A stretch of DNA of 6,370 bases from Atopobiaceae bacterium (GTDB lineage Bacteria; Actinomycetota; Coriobacteriia; Coriobacteriales; Atopobiaceae). Where the stretch lies: NCBI GenBank assembly GCA_017460265.1, contig JAFUBJ010000394.1, forward strand, positions 1 to 6,370, written 5' to 3'. Both the position numbers and the translations under genes were made by a program. The notes under the pieces were generated by a model that worked only from the letters and a program-made list of their open reading frames with translations, had not been told where the DNA came from and made no database searches. Within the stretch, counting starts at the first letter, position 1; every line of letters starts with the position of its first letter. Of the stretch, positions 1 to 6,104 are shown in pieces.

Positions 1-428
1 GCGCTCAGCACATGACGGTCAGGCTCAACGGGAGCTTGACTGTCGGAAGCCTGAGGCGTGCCCGCTGCCTCGCGCCGCTTGAGGGCAACGCGGATGCGCG
101 CAAGGAGCTCCTCGATGGCGAAGGGCTTGGTGATGTAGTCGTCGGCACCCGCATCGAGGCCGGCGACCTTGTCCATCACCGCGTCGCGTGCCGTGAGGAG
201 GATGACGGGCACGTCCTTCTCCTTGCGGATGCGTCGCAGGACCTCCATGCCATTGAGCTGCGGAAGGAGGATGTCCAGAAGGACGAGGTCGTAGTCGTTT
301 CCAAGGGCCGCCTCGACGGCGTCTCTTCCGTTGTCGACCTTGTCGACCTCGTAGCCTTCGTGGGTCAGCTCAAGCTCCACGAAGCGCGCGATTTTAGGCT
401 CGTCCTCGACGACCAGGATCCTTGTCAC
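1..428 (-). CDS. OmpR/PhoB-family response regulator, receiver domain (partial, C-terminus off the left edge)
   Basis: This is the DNA-binding half of a two-component system: a histidine kinase phosphorylates the receiver, which then controls transcription. About 142 codons are visible. The receiver domain (residues 1-120) has every key residue: acidic pocket E8/D9, phospho-acceptor D52 (in LVLLDILLPQLNG), switch T79 (in ILLTAR) and K101 (in DDYITKPF). The segment FAIEELLARIR after the conserved lysine is typical of the OmpR/PhoB class, close to ArlR-like regulators. The chain then enters a Pro/Ala/Ser-rich linker, and the winged-helix domain expected next lies outside the window. The start is GTG at 428-426, chosen because GAGGAGG (439-445) sits 10 bases upstream and MTRILVVEDEP is the normal beginning of the family. 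It lies 76 bases downstream of the DUF4342 gene on the same strand. The family assignment is firm. The stimulus and target genes cannot be read from this sequence. Confidence 0.93.
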   Translation of the reverse strand, partial: MTRILVVEDEPKIARFVELELTHEGYEVDKVDNGRDAVEAALGNDYDLVLLDILLPQLNGMEVLRRIRKEKDVPVILLTARDAVMDKVAGLDAGADDYITKPFAIEELLARIRVALKRREAAGTPQASDSQAPVEPDRHVLS

Positions 429-454
429 GGGCCTGACACCTCCTCAGGCGCAAG

Positions 455-480
455 CCCCCGTCACAGCTCTGTGGCGGGGG
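455..480 (-). terminator. GC-rich hairpin between DUF4342 gene and response regulator gene
   Basis: Arms 455-465 and 470-480 can pair over 11 positions around a 4-base loop. On the minus strand, the direction of both neighbouring genes, one position is a C/A mismatch; on the plus strand it is a G-U wobble. No run of U follows on the minus side (only CTTG), so it is not a textbook intrinsic terminator. It could be a weak terminator, an attenuating stem or an RNA-stabilising structure after the DUF4342 gene. It ends 9 bases before the Shine-Dalgarno sequence of the response regulator, so it could also affect initiation there. Confidence 0.4.
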
Positions 481-504
481 GCGGCGTTTCCTACAGCATG
501 AATG

Positions 505-1050
505 TTACTCGTCCTTGCTGGTAAAGTCGTTCTTGAGACCGTCGGCTACGTCAGCAGCCTTGTCCATGGCCTCGTTCACGTCAATCGTGAGCGGGCTGGC
601 CCCCTCAATGCGATACCTAAAGCCAAAGAACAGACCAAAGATGAGGAACCAGAGCGCGGCGCCCCAAGCAAGGATGCCGATGACGATGAACAGGAGCGGG
701 ACGGCTATGACGCGCTCGCCCTTGCGCTCGGCAATGAAGGTCATGTCAAGACCGGCACGGAAGACGTTCTTGGCCTGGGCGCAGAACGTGGCCCACATCT
801 CGCCGAACTTGGTCTTCTTGCTCTGCTCGTGGTACTCGTTCTGGGCGCGGGCCATCTCTGCCGAAAGCGTGCCGGCAGGCTCGGAAGCGGTGGCATAGCT
901 CGCGGTCTGCGTGGAGGCCTTGCCCTGTCGCTCCAGATAGACGATGGCATCCAGTACGTCAAAGTCGGTCTCTTCAAGCGCGTGCTTGGCCTCCTCATAG
1001 CTGACGCCGCACTTCTCGCGTACGAGTTCGACCTTCTCAAGCTTTTCCAT
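505..1050 (-). CDS. DUF4342 domain-containing membrane protein with UBA-like N-terminus
   Basis: The protein has 181 residues. Residues 1-44 (MEKLEKVELVREKCGVSYEE, then AKHALEETDFDVLDAIVYLE) have the three-helix UBA/TS-N look also found in EF-Ts, including the typical GVSYEEAK turn. A Ser/Thr/Ala-rich spacer (about 44-66) and a charged helical stretch (66-112) follow. Residues 114-144 form a long, very hydrophobic segment that could be one membrane helix or a tight hairpin. A polar tail (150-181) closes the protein. The pattern RKGERVIAVPLL just before the hydrophobic stretch matches the layout of DUF4342 proteins. The function of the family is unknown; the UBA-like part suggests protein or peptide binding at the cytoplasmic face. 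I chose ATG at 1050 because AAAGGA (1060-1065) lies 9 bases upstream. ATG at 1056 and GTG at 1077 are in-frame alternatives. The gene precedes a response regulator on the same strand. Confidence 0.85.
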   Translation of the reverse strand: MEKLEKVELVREKCGVSYEEAKHALEETDFDVLDAIVYLERQGKASTQTASYATASEPAGTLSAEMARAQNEYHEQSKKTKFGEMWATFCAQAKNVFRAGLDMTFIAERKGERVIAVPLLFIVIGILAWGAALWFLIFGLFFGFRYRIEGASPLTIDVNEAMDKAADVADGLKNDFTSKDE

Positions 1051-1077
1051 GATCATGCTTCCTTTCCGTGTGAGCAC

Positions 1078-1184
1078 GTCTTATGTCTGACAAGTAGCAT
1101 GATGCCGTTCAAAGATTAATCGTTCCTGATGCGAAGATTAATCTTCGATGAGAAAGCGTCCGCACATCCCATGGCATTGTGGGC
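1078..1184. other. Intergenic region upstream of the DUF4342 gene
   Basis: These 107 bases separate the end of the ABC-F gene from the DUF4342 gene; both are on the minus strand. The region is markedly more AT-rich than the surrounding genes and contains the palindrome and repeat described separately. I find no convincing paired -35/-10 promoter. TTGAAC (minus strand, 1107-1112) resembles a -35 box but has no good -10 at the right distance. No clear intrinsic terminator follows the ABC-F stop codon: the only stem is a 4-bp CCCA/TGGG without a U-tract. Confidence 0.6.
1112..1147. promoter_or_regulatory. Candidate operator: 16-bp palindrome plus a repeated AAGATTAATC box
   Basis: CGAAGATTAATCTTCG at 1132-1147 is a perfect 16-bp palindrome. 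The 10-mer AAGATTAATC occurs at 1112-1121 and again at 1134-1143, a period of 22 bp, so the two sites face the same side of the helix. The core GATTAATC of the first copy is itself an 8-bp palindrome. The element lies 62-97 bases upstream of the chosen DUF4342 start. As RNA the large palindrome could form only a 6-bp stem with a TTAA loop and no U-tract, so a DNA-level binding site is more likely than a terminator. Which protein binds is not known; the downstream response regulator is one candidate. Confidence 0.5.
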
Positions 1185-3014
1185 CTACCCAAGACGCTCA
1201 GACAGTTCCAACCATTCCTCTTCAAGCGCCGCAATCTCTTCTTCAACCTCAGCTATCTGTTGTTGTTTCTCAAGCAGAGCTTGATAGTCTGTGGCGTCTG
1301 TCTGGCGAAGTTCCTCTTTGAGCTGGTCAGGGCGGGTAGAGAGTTTGTCGAGCTTACGAGTGACCGCATCGAGTCTCTTTTTCAACTCACGACGTTCGTT
1401 GTTTGTCAACCCACTTGATGGTTTTTCTACATTGTCGAAACTTGGTTGAGTATTCGAAGATAAAGTCGAGCTGGAGGGTTTTGAACTACTCTCAACCACA
1501 GCTTGAATATTTCCCTGTTTCAGCAGCTCAAGGTACTCGTCCACACCTCCTGGAACGTGCCTGAGCCTTCCACCCAACAGGGCGAACTGGTCATCCGTCA
1601 CACGTTCCACCAGGTAACGGTCGTGGCTTACCAGGAGCAGCGTACCAGGCCAGGTGTCAAGAAGGTCTTCCATCACGGCAAGCATGTCGGTGTCGAGGTC
1701 GTTGCCTGGCTCGTCAAGCACAAGGACGTTGGGCTCGCTCATGAGGACGCACATGAGCGCAAGCCTCCTGCGTTGTCCTCCGGAGAGCGACTTGATGAAC
1801 GTGGGAAAGTCCCTTCGCTCAAAGCCCATGCGCTCCATGAGCTGCTCGGGAGACTGCTCCTTGCCGTCCACGACATAGCGGCGCTTGAACGTGCCCAGAA
1901 GCTCTGACACGCGCCAATCGTCGTACTCGCCCAACGAGTCGAGCTGCTGGGACATGAAGCCGAACTTTACCGACTTGCCGATCTTCACAGATCCCGCATC
2001 AGGTAGCAGCTTGCCTGTCATCGTTCGCAAAAGGGTCGATTTGCCTGCGCCATTCTCCCCCAAAATCGCATAGCGATCTCCGGGGCCGATGAGCCACGAG
2101 ACGTCCCTCACGACAGGCTGTCCCCCGTAGGACACGCTCACGTTCTTCATCTCGATGACCTGCTTGCCGAGCCTGCTCACAGCCATGCGCTTGAGCTCGA
2201 TACTGTTGCGAAGCGGCGGGTCGTTTGCGATGAGCGCACGGGCCGCCTCGACCCTGAATCGTGGCTTGCTCGTACGTGCCTTGGCCCCATGGGCAAGCCA
2301 GTTGAGCTCCTTGCGCAGCGTGTTCTGGCGCCGCTCCTCGATGACGGCAGCCTGCCGCTCGCGTTCGACGCGCTGCTGAATATAGGCCGAGTAGCCGCCC
2401 TCAAAGGGATCGATCACCCCATCGTGTACTTCCCACATCTCCTCGCAGACCTCATCCAAAAACCAGCGGTCGTGCGTGACGAGCAGAAGCGCCCCTTCCC
2501 CCGGCGTAAAGCGGCGTTTGAGATGCTCGGCAAGCCAGGTGATGGCAGAGAGGTCAAGATGGTTGGTTGGCTCGTCCATGAGCAGTACGTCCCACGAGCC
2601 GACGAGCACGCGAGCAAGGTCACAGCGGCGACGCTGTCCGCCCGAGAGCTCGCCGATGCGCGCGTCCCAGGGGACGTCACCCACCAGCCGCTCGATGATG
2701 CCGCGCGTGCCGGCGTCCGATGCCCATACGTAGTCGGGAACGTCTCCAACGACGGCATGGGAAACGGTCTCGTCGTCCTCAAAGCCGTCGTCTTGGCCAA
2801 GGAGACCGACCGTGATGCCGCCGCGATAGGTGATGGTTCCGCCGTCAGGCTCCAATGAGCCGTCAAGCAGCCTGAGGAGGGTCGACTTTCCGTCGCCGTT
2901 GCGGCCGACGATGCCGATGCGGTCTCCCTCGTTCACGCCAAACGACTGGTCAGAGAGCACATGCTTGCCTGGCCATTCGTGGCTTAGCCTCTCGCATCCA
3001 ATGAGAATTCCCAC
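1185..3014 (-). CDS. ABC-F family ATP-binding protein, Uup-like
   Basis: The protein has 609 residues, two ATP-binding domains and no membrane segment, as in the ABC-F family of ribosome-associated or DNA-associated ATPases. Domain 1 has Walker A GRNGDGKST (37-45), signature LSGGQ (123-127), Walker B ending DEPTNHLD (147-154) and switch H181. A linker (about 205-285) with ELNWLAHGAKARTSKPRFR resembles Uup proteins. Domain 2 has GENGAGKST (319-327), LSGGQ (410-414), DEPGNDLD (434-441) and H464. A Ser/Asn-rich spacer (505-537) leads to a charged C-terminal coiled coil (538-608). DEPGNDLD replaces the usual DEPT; the catalytic Glu is kept. The start is GTG at 3014-3012, five bases after the nfo stop codon, with GTGAGG (3023-3028) as ribosome binding site. 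The tail (about 1185-1520) is much richer in AT than the rest of the gene. Linker and coiled coil favour Uup over antibiotic-resistance ABC-F types, but the exact role is inferred. Confidence 0.93.
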   Translation of the reverse strand: MGILIGCERLSHEWPGKHVLSDQSFGVNEGDRIGIVGRNGDGKSTLLRLLDGSLEPDGGTITYRGGITVGLLGQDDGFEDDETVSHAVVGDVPDYVWASDAGTRGIIERLVGDVPWDARIGELSGGQRRRCDLARVLVGSWDVLLMDEPTNHLDLSAITWLAEHLKRRFTPGEGALLLVTHDRWFLDEVCEEMWEVHDGVIDPFEGGYSAYIQQRVERERQAAVIEERRQNTLRKELNWLAHGAKARTSKPRFRVEAARALIANDPPLRNSIELKRMAVSRLGKQVIEMKNVSVSYGGQPVVRDVSWLIGPGDRYAILGENGAGKSTLLRTMTGKLLPDAGSVKIGKSVKFGFMSQQLDSLGEYDDWRVSELLGTFKRRYVVDGKEQSPEQLMERMGFERRDFPTFIKSLSGGQRRRLALMCVLMSEPNVLVLDEPGNDLDTDMLAVMEDLLDTWPGTLLLVSHDRYLVERVTDDQFALLGGRLRHVPGGVDEYLELLKQGNIQAVVESSSKPSSSTLSSNTQPSFDNVEKPSSGLTNNERRELKKRLDAVTRKLDKLSTRPDQLKEELRQTDATDYQALLEKQQQIAEVEEEIAALEEEWLELSERLG

Positions 3015-3028
3015 CGTAGCTACCTCAC
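3015..3028 (-). promoter_or_regulatory. Ribosome binding site of the ABC-F gene inside the nfo end
   Basis: The minus-strand sequence GTGAGG (3028-3023) overlaps the last sense codons of nfo and lies 8 bases before the GTG start of the ABC-F gene. The TAG stop of nfo (3022-3020) falls between the two. This arrangement supports the GTG start and suggests that ribosomes finishing nfo can re-initiate on the ABC-F gene. Confidence 0.6.
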
Positions 3029-3883
3029 TTGCTCTGTGTCCGCCAAGGAGCGGAGAAGGGTGATCTCGCGCCCATAGCCATCAAGGTCCTGAGGGGTCTC
3101 GAGCACCATGGGAAGGTGCCGCAGTTTGGGATGGTTCACGATCTGGGCAAAGACGTCAATGCCAAGCGTGCCCTCCCCCAGGCGCTCGTGACGGTCCTTG
3201 TGCGAGCCCCTCGGGTTCTTTGAGTCGTTAAGATGAAGAGCACTCAGGCGCTCGATGCCTACCACCCGGTCAAACTCGTCAAGGACGTCGTCAAGCCCCT
3301 CGCGAATGTCATATCCCGCATCCCAGACGTGGCAGGTGTCAAGGCAGACCCCCATGAGCTCGTCATGCTTGACGCCGTCCATGATCTGGGCAAGCTCCTC
3401 AAACGAGCGACCTACCTCGCTCCCCTTGCCCGCCATGGTCTCGAGGAGCACGTTCGTTGCCTGGCCGGGCACGAGCACCTCGTTGAGCCCCTCGCAGATG
3501 AGGCGGATTCCCTCGTCCGCACCCTGCTTGACATGGCTTCCGGGATGAAAGTTGTAATAGTTTCCCGGAAGGAGCTCAAGGCGTTCGAGGTCCTCAGCCA
3601 TGGAACGCCGCGCAAATGACACGGTCTCGGGCTTAGAGGAGCAGAGGTTCATCGTATAGGGCGCATGGGCGACGAGCTTTCCAAAATGGTGGTCGTCAAG
3701 CAACTGCCTCAGGGAGGCCATGTCTTGCTTGTCAACGGGGCGAGCGCCGCCTCCGCGCGGATTGCGCGTGAAGAACGCAAAGGTCGTGGCTCCAAGGCCG
3801 AGCGCGGCGGTGCCCATCGCCTCGTACCCATTCGAGACGGAGAGATGGCATCCAACGTAGAGCCCGTCAAGTTGTTCGTCCAT
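3020..3883 (-). CDS. nfo: Deoxyribonuclease IV (endonuclease IV, AP endonuclease)
   Basis: This enzyme cleaves DNA on the 5' side of abasic sites and removes blocked 3' ends in base excision repair, using a three-metal (zinc) centre inside a TIM barrel. The protein has 287 residues, the usual family length. All nine metal ligands of the E. coli enzyme have counterparts: H73 (VAHAPY), H113 (NFHPGSH), E148 (LLETMAG), D182 and H185 (CLDTCH), H217 (LHLNDSK), D230 and H232 (HKDRHE) and E262 (VLETP). The start is ATG at 3883, with AGGAAGGAGAGGC directly upstream as ribosome binding site. A GTG at 3907 is in frame but would place that site inside the gene, so I reject it. The stop codon lies 5 bases before the ABC-F start, so the two genes almost certainly share an mRNA. 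The active site looks intact, and the symbol nfo rests on this full ligand set. Confidence 0.95.
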   Translation of the reverse strand: MDEQLDGLYVGCHLSVSNGYEAMGTAALGLGATTFAFFTRNPRGGGARPVDKQDMASLRQLLDDHHFGKLVAHAPYTMNLCSSKPETVSFARRSMAEDLERLELLPGNYYNFHPGSHVKQGADEGIRLICEGLNEVLVPGQATNVLLETMAGKGSEVGRSFEELAQIMDGVKHDELMGVCLDTCHVWDAGYDIREGLDDVLDEFDRVVGIERLSALHLNDSKNPRGSHKDRHERLGEGTLGIDVFAQIVNHPKLRHLPMVLETPQDLDGYGREITLLRSLADTEQVR

Positions 3884-3900
3884 GCCTCTCCTTCCTGAAA

Positions 3901-3943
3901 GCCGCACAGTTCTTCAGAATAGCATCACGGGAACTCGTGCGGC
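3901..3943. repeat. Interrupted inverted repeat in the nfo promoter region
   Basis: GCCGCAC-A-GTTC (3901-3912) is mirrored by GAAC-TC-GTGCGGC (3931-3943): 11 complementary bases per arm with a one- or two-base interruption, around an 18-base centre. The arm centres are about 30 bp apart, near three helical turns. The centre contains the candidate -10 box of nfo, so a bound dimer could block or bend this promoter. It may also fold in RNA. No known operator is recognised. Confidence 0.4.
3916..3924 (-). promoter_or_regulatory. Candidate extended -10 promoter for nfo and the ABC-F gene
   Basis: The minus strand reads TGCTATTCT, a TG-n-TATTCT extended -10 box at 3924-3916. It would start transcription near 3909, about 26 bases before the nfo start codon. 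No good -35 box is seen at the standard distance, which extended -10 promoters can tolerate. This rests on motif reading only. Confidence 0.35.
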
Positions 3944-3952
3944 GGCGTTGCC

Positions 3953-3981
3953 CTGAACCGGGGTCGCACTTGTCGTACTAT
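3953..3981 (+). promoter_or_regulatory. Candidate promoter for the DUF2207 gene
   Basis: CTGAAC (3953-3958, three of six consensus -35 bases) and TACTAT (3976-3981, four of six consensus -10 bases) are separated by exactly 17 bases. A transcript would begin near 3988, giving a leader of about 27 bases with the ribosome binding site GAGAAGGG (4001-4008). It is divergent from the nfo promoter, and the two -10 boxes are about 55 bases apart. Confidence 0.45.
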
Positions 3982-4014
3982 AGGAACACAGAGCCCCAAC
4001 GAGAAGGGTTTGAG

Positions 4015-6024
4015 ATGATGCTTGGGAAACACATGAGGCTGAAGTGCCTCCTGATGTCGCTCGTGCTCCTTGTTGCAGGTGCCTTCGCGCTCGCCACGCC
4101 TGCCCTGGCAGACGACAAGGACTACACGCTCGACCAGACCATGATCTGGGCAACCGTAAACCCAGACGGATCGCTCCAGGTGGTCGAGGAGCGTGCCGTC
4201 AACCTTGACGGCAACTTCCACGGGTTCTACTGGGAGATACCCACCAATGACAGCGAGCTTGGGGGCGTCATCCTCAAGATCCAGGAGGCAGGCGAATACA
4301 CGGGCGACGGCGCCTCGCTCGTGCCGTACGAGTTCTCAGCAGACCCCTCCGAGACGGCCGAGGGAACCTGGACGGCCCAGGAGACCTCAAACGGAACCCG
4401 CGTCGACGTCCACTACGACAAGACCGACGAGGTTGCCCACTTCTACGTGAGCTACACCCTTGATGGGGCCGTCGCGAGGTGGGCCGACACGGCAGAGCTG
4501 TACTGGAAGTTCATCGGCAGCCAGTGGGACAAGGACTCCCACGACGTCACCTGCTACGTCTTCTTTGCCGGGGCGCCAATGGGCACCGTCGTAACGGCAG
4601 GCGACAACCTCCGCGGATGGCTTCACAACGCCTCGCTCATAGGCAACATCGACGTTCCGTCAGGTACCGCTCCCTCCGCAGACGACGCCGTCGCGGGAGA
4701 CCCGGGAACCATCGTCATGGACCTCCAGACCGTGCGGTCCGGAGACTTTGCCGAAGTCAGGTCGGCGTTTCCCACAGACTGGGTCCCCGAGCTCGAGCAG
4801 AAAGCGGAGAGTCGTCTTGACACCATCCTCGCCGAGGAAGGCGCCTGGGCGGACAAGGCCAACGAGCGCTTCGAGCGGGCGGGCTTCTGGGCAAACGTAA
4901 AGATCTGGGCCCTCAACGTCATCCTCGGCCTTGACGCCATAGCCGTGGCCGTCTCGACCCTCATGTATCGCAACAGCCACCGCGCGTCCTTTGACGACAA
5001 GTATTTCCGCGACGTCCCGACCGAGGACCATCCCGCCGTGCTTTCCTACGTCTACACGGGAAGCGCTGGCGTTGGGCCGGACTTTACCGCATCCCTCATG
5101 CGCCTGAGCGACATGGGCGTCGTCAAGCTTGAAAAGACGACCTCCCTGCGCAAACGACTGGCTCGCAGCCCCAAGGAAGAGGAAGACTTGCGGCTCGTGC
5201 TTGACCCCCAGAAGGCGGCCGCGTTGCGCGACCCCATAGACAAGGCCACGGTCGACTTCGTCTTTGGCTATGTGGCTCCCATGGCGCAGAACATCTCTGA
5301 TGGAAACGAGCGCCCCGACAACACCGTGCTCATGACTGACTTCAAGCGCGTTGCCAATACCCACGAGACCTCATACGAGCATCACCTTGAGCTCTGGAAG
5401 GATTCTATCGAGTGGGCCGTGAACGAGCGCATGCTTGATGCCGACTCGCATGACAACTCCTTCAAGGTGCTGCTTGGTGCCGCAGGCGTCAGCTTCTTTG
5501 CCCTGGCTCTGGGGGCCGCCGACATCTTCCTGTTCTCGAGCGACTCCATGAGCGCGGTTGGCAAGATCGTTCCCTTTGGCATTCGTCTGGCAATACTTCT
5601 TGTGATGCTTATCGCGATGATGATGGTGCTGAGCAGCCAAAACTCGCAGTCGCCTGAGGCAGTGGAGATCAAGGCGAAGCTCAAGGCGCTCAAGAACTGG
5701 CTGAGGGACTTCACCAGGCTCCAGGAGGCCGTGCCCACCGACGTGGTGCTGTGGAACCGCCTTCTGGTCATGGCGGTCGTCCTCGGCGTGGCCGACAAGG
5801 TCACCGAGCAGCTCAAGCTCGCCCTTCCCGAAGTGGCCAACGACGATCGCCTTGGCGGCGCCATGGTCTGGTGCTCGCCCAGCGTTGGGGGAAGCTCCCC
5901 CGCGAGCATCTTCTCGAGCGGCTTCACGAGCGCCTCTTCCGCGGCAAGCTCGAGCGGCTCGGGCGGCGGCGCCTCTGGCGGTGGCGGCGGCGGAGCCGGC
6001 GGTGGTGGCGGCGGCGCCTACTAG
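4015..6024 (+). CDS. DUF2207 family membrane protein with signal peptide and polyglycine C-terminus
   Basis: The protein has 669 residues and an unknown function in a widespread family that includes E. coli YciQ. A signal peptide (1-32) with likely cleavage after ATPALA is followed by the extracytoplasmic beta-rich DUF2207 domain (about 33-255), marked by NPDGSLQVVEE, FHGFYWEIP and ELYWKFIGSQW. A charged helix (260-290) leads to a membrane helix (about 297-317). A cytoplasmic region (320-480) has a winged-helix-like part (SYVYTGSAGVGPDFTASLMR). Two further membrane helices lie at about 485-507 and 521-540. The C-terminal part has NWLRDFTRLQ and VLWNRLLVMAVVLGVADKV, matching the conserved block of the family. 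The end is Ser-rich and then Gly-rich (650-669). The start is ATG 4015, six bases after GAGAAGGG; ATG 4018 is equally possible. An in-frame start at 3937 would precede the promoter and is rejected. The gene stands alone, between a divergent promoter and a terminator. Confidence 0.88.
   Translation: MMLGKHMRLKCLLMSLVLLVAGAFALATPALADDKDYTLDQTMIWATVNPDGSLQVVEERAVNLDGNFHGFYWEIPTNDSELGGVILKIQEAGEYTGDGASLVPYEFSADPSETAEGTWTAQETSNGTRVDVHYDKTDEVAHFYVSYTLDGAVARWADTAELYWKFIGSQWDKDSHDVTCYVFFAGAPMGTVVTAGDNLRGWLHNASLIGNIDVPSGTAPSADDAVAGDPGTIVMDLQTVRSGDFAEVRSAFPTDWVPELEQKAESRLDTILAEEGAWADKANERFERAGFWANVKIWALNVILGLDAIAVAVSTLMYRNSHRASFDDKYFRDVPTEDHPAVLSYVYTGSAGVGPDFTASLMRLSDMGVVKLEKTTSLRKRLARSPKEEEDLRLVLDPQKAAALRDPIDKATVDFVFGYVAPMAQNISDGNERPDNTVLMTDFKRVANTHETSYEHHLELWKDSIEWAVNERMLDADSHDNSFKVLLGAAGVSFFALALGAADIFLFSSDSMSAVGKIVPFGIRLAILLVMLIAMMMVLSSQNSQSPEAVEIKAKLKALKNWLRDFTRLQEAVPTDVVLWNRLLVMAVVLGVADKVTEQLKLALPEVANDDRLGGAMVWCSPSVGGSSPASIFSSGFTSASSAASSSGSGGGASGGGGGGAGGGGGGAY
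5962..6018 (+). repeat. GGC/GGT triplet tract encoding the polyglycine tail
   Basis: An interrupted run of mostly GGC and GGT codons encodes 15 glycines in three blocks (3, 6 and 6), split by Ala-Ser and Ala, just before the final Ala-Ala/Tyr end of the protein. Low-complexity Gly tails are common at the ends of DUF2207 and TPM-domain proteins. Such a tract may vary in length between strains by slippage. Confidence 0.75.
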
Positions 6025-6044
6025 CCTCAAGTCCCCATCATTGC

Positions 6045-6083
6045 AAAGGGGAGCCCTTCCGAACGTTGGAGGGCTCCCCTTTT
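6045..6083. terminator. Bidirectional intrinsic terminator between DUF2207 gene and coaBC
   Basis: The left arm 6045-6057 and right arm 6070-6082 pair perfectly over 13 bp (AAAGGGGAGCCCT with AGGGCTCCCCTTT). A G-U and a C-G pair extend the stem to an 8-base loop (6060-6067). On the plus strand the stem ends in TTTT (6080-6083). On the minus strand it ends in TTT (6047-6045). The two flanking genes converge here, so it can end both transcripts. Confidence 0.9.
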
Positions 6084-6104
6084 GGCATCTTGTAAGACTC
6101 TTGC

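Noticed and set aside
12..524. Plus-strand open frame of 170 codons opposite the response regulator
   Set aside because: The opposite strand carries an intact receiver domain with all key residues. This frame also crosses the intergenic hairpin.
502..1119. Plus-strand open frame of 205 codons opposite the DUF4342 gene
   Set aside because: It has no family resemblance and mirrors the coding frame of a recognisable protein, so it is a shadow.
1160..1184. Possible terminator right after the ABC-F stop codon
   Set aside because: The stem is only 4 bp (CCCA/TGGG) with an 8-base loop and no U-tract.
2289..2858. Plus-strand open frame of 189 codons opposite the ABC-F gene
   Set aside because: It is antisense to conserved ATPase motifs and shows no recognisable domain or ribosome binding site.
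1185..3014. ABC-F protein as an antibiotic-resistance (ribosome protection) factor
   Set aside because: The inter-domain linker is of the Uup kind, a C-terminal coiled coil is present, and the gene sits next to nfo. No resistance-type long linker is seen.
3937..4014. N-terminal extension of the DUF2207 protein by 26 residues
   Set aside because: It would bury the signal peptide, and it starts before the candidate promoter and upstream of the good ribosome binding site at 4001-4008.
4015..4110. Lipoprotein signal (Cys at residue 11) in the DUF2207 protein
   Set aside because: The Cys lies at the start of the hydrophobic stretch, not after it, so there is no lipobox. A standard cleavage site ATPALA is present instead.
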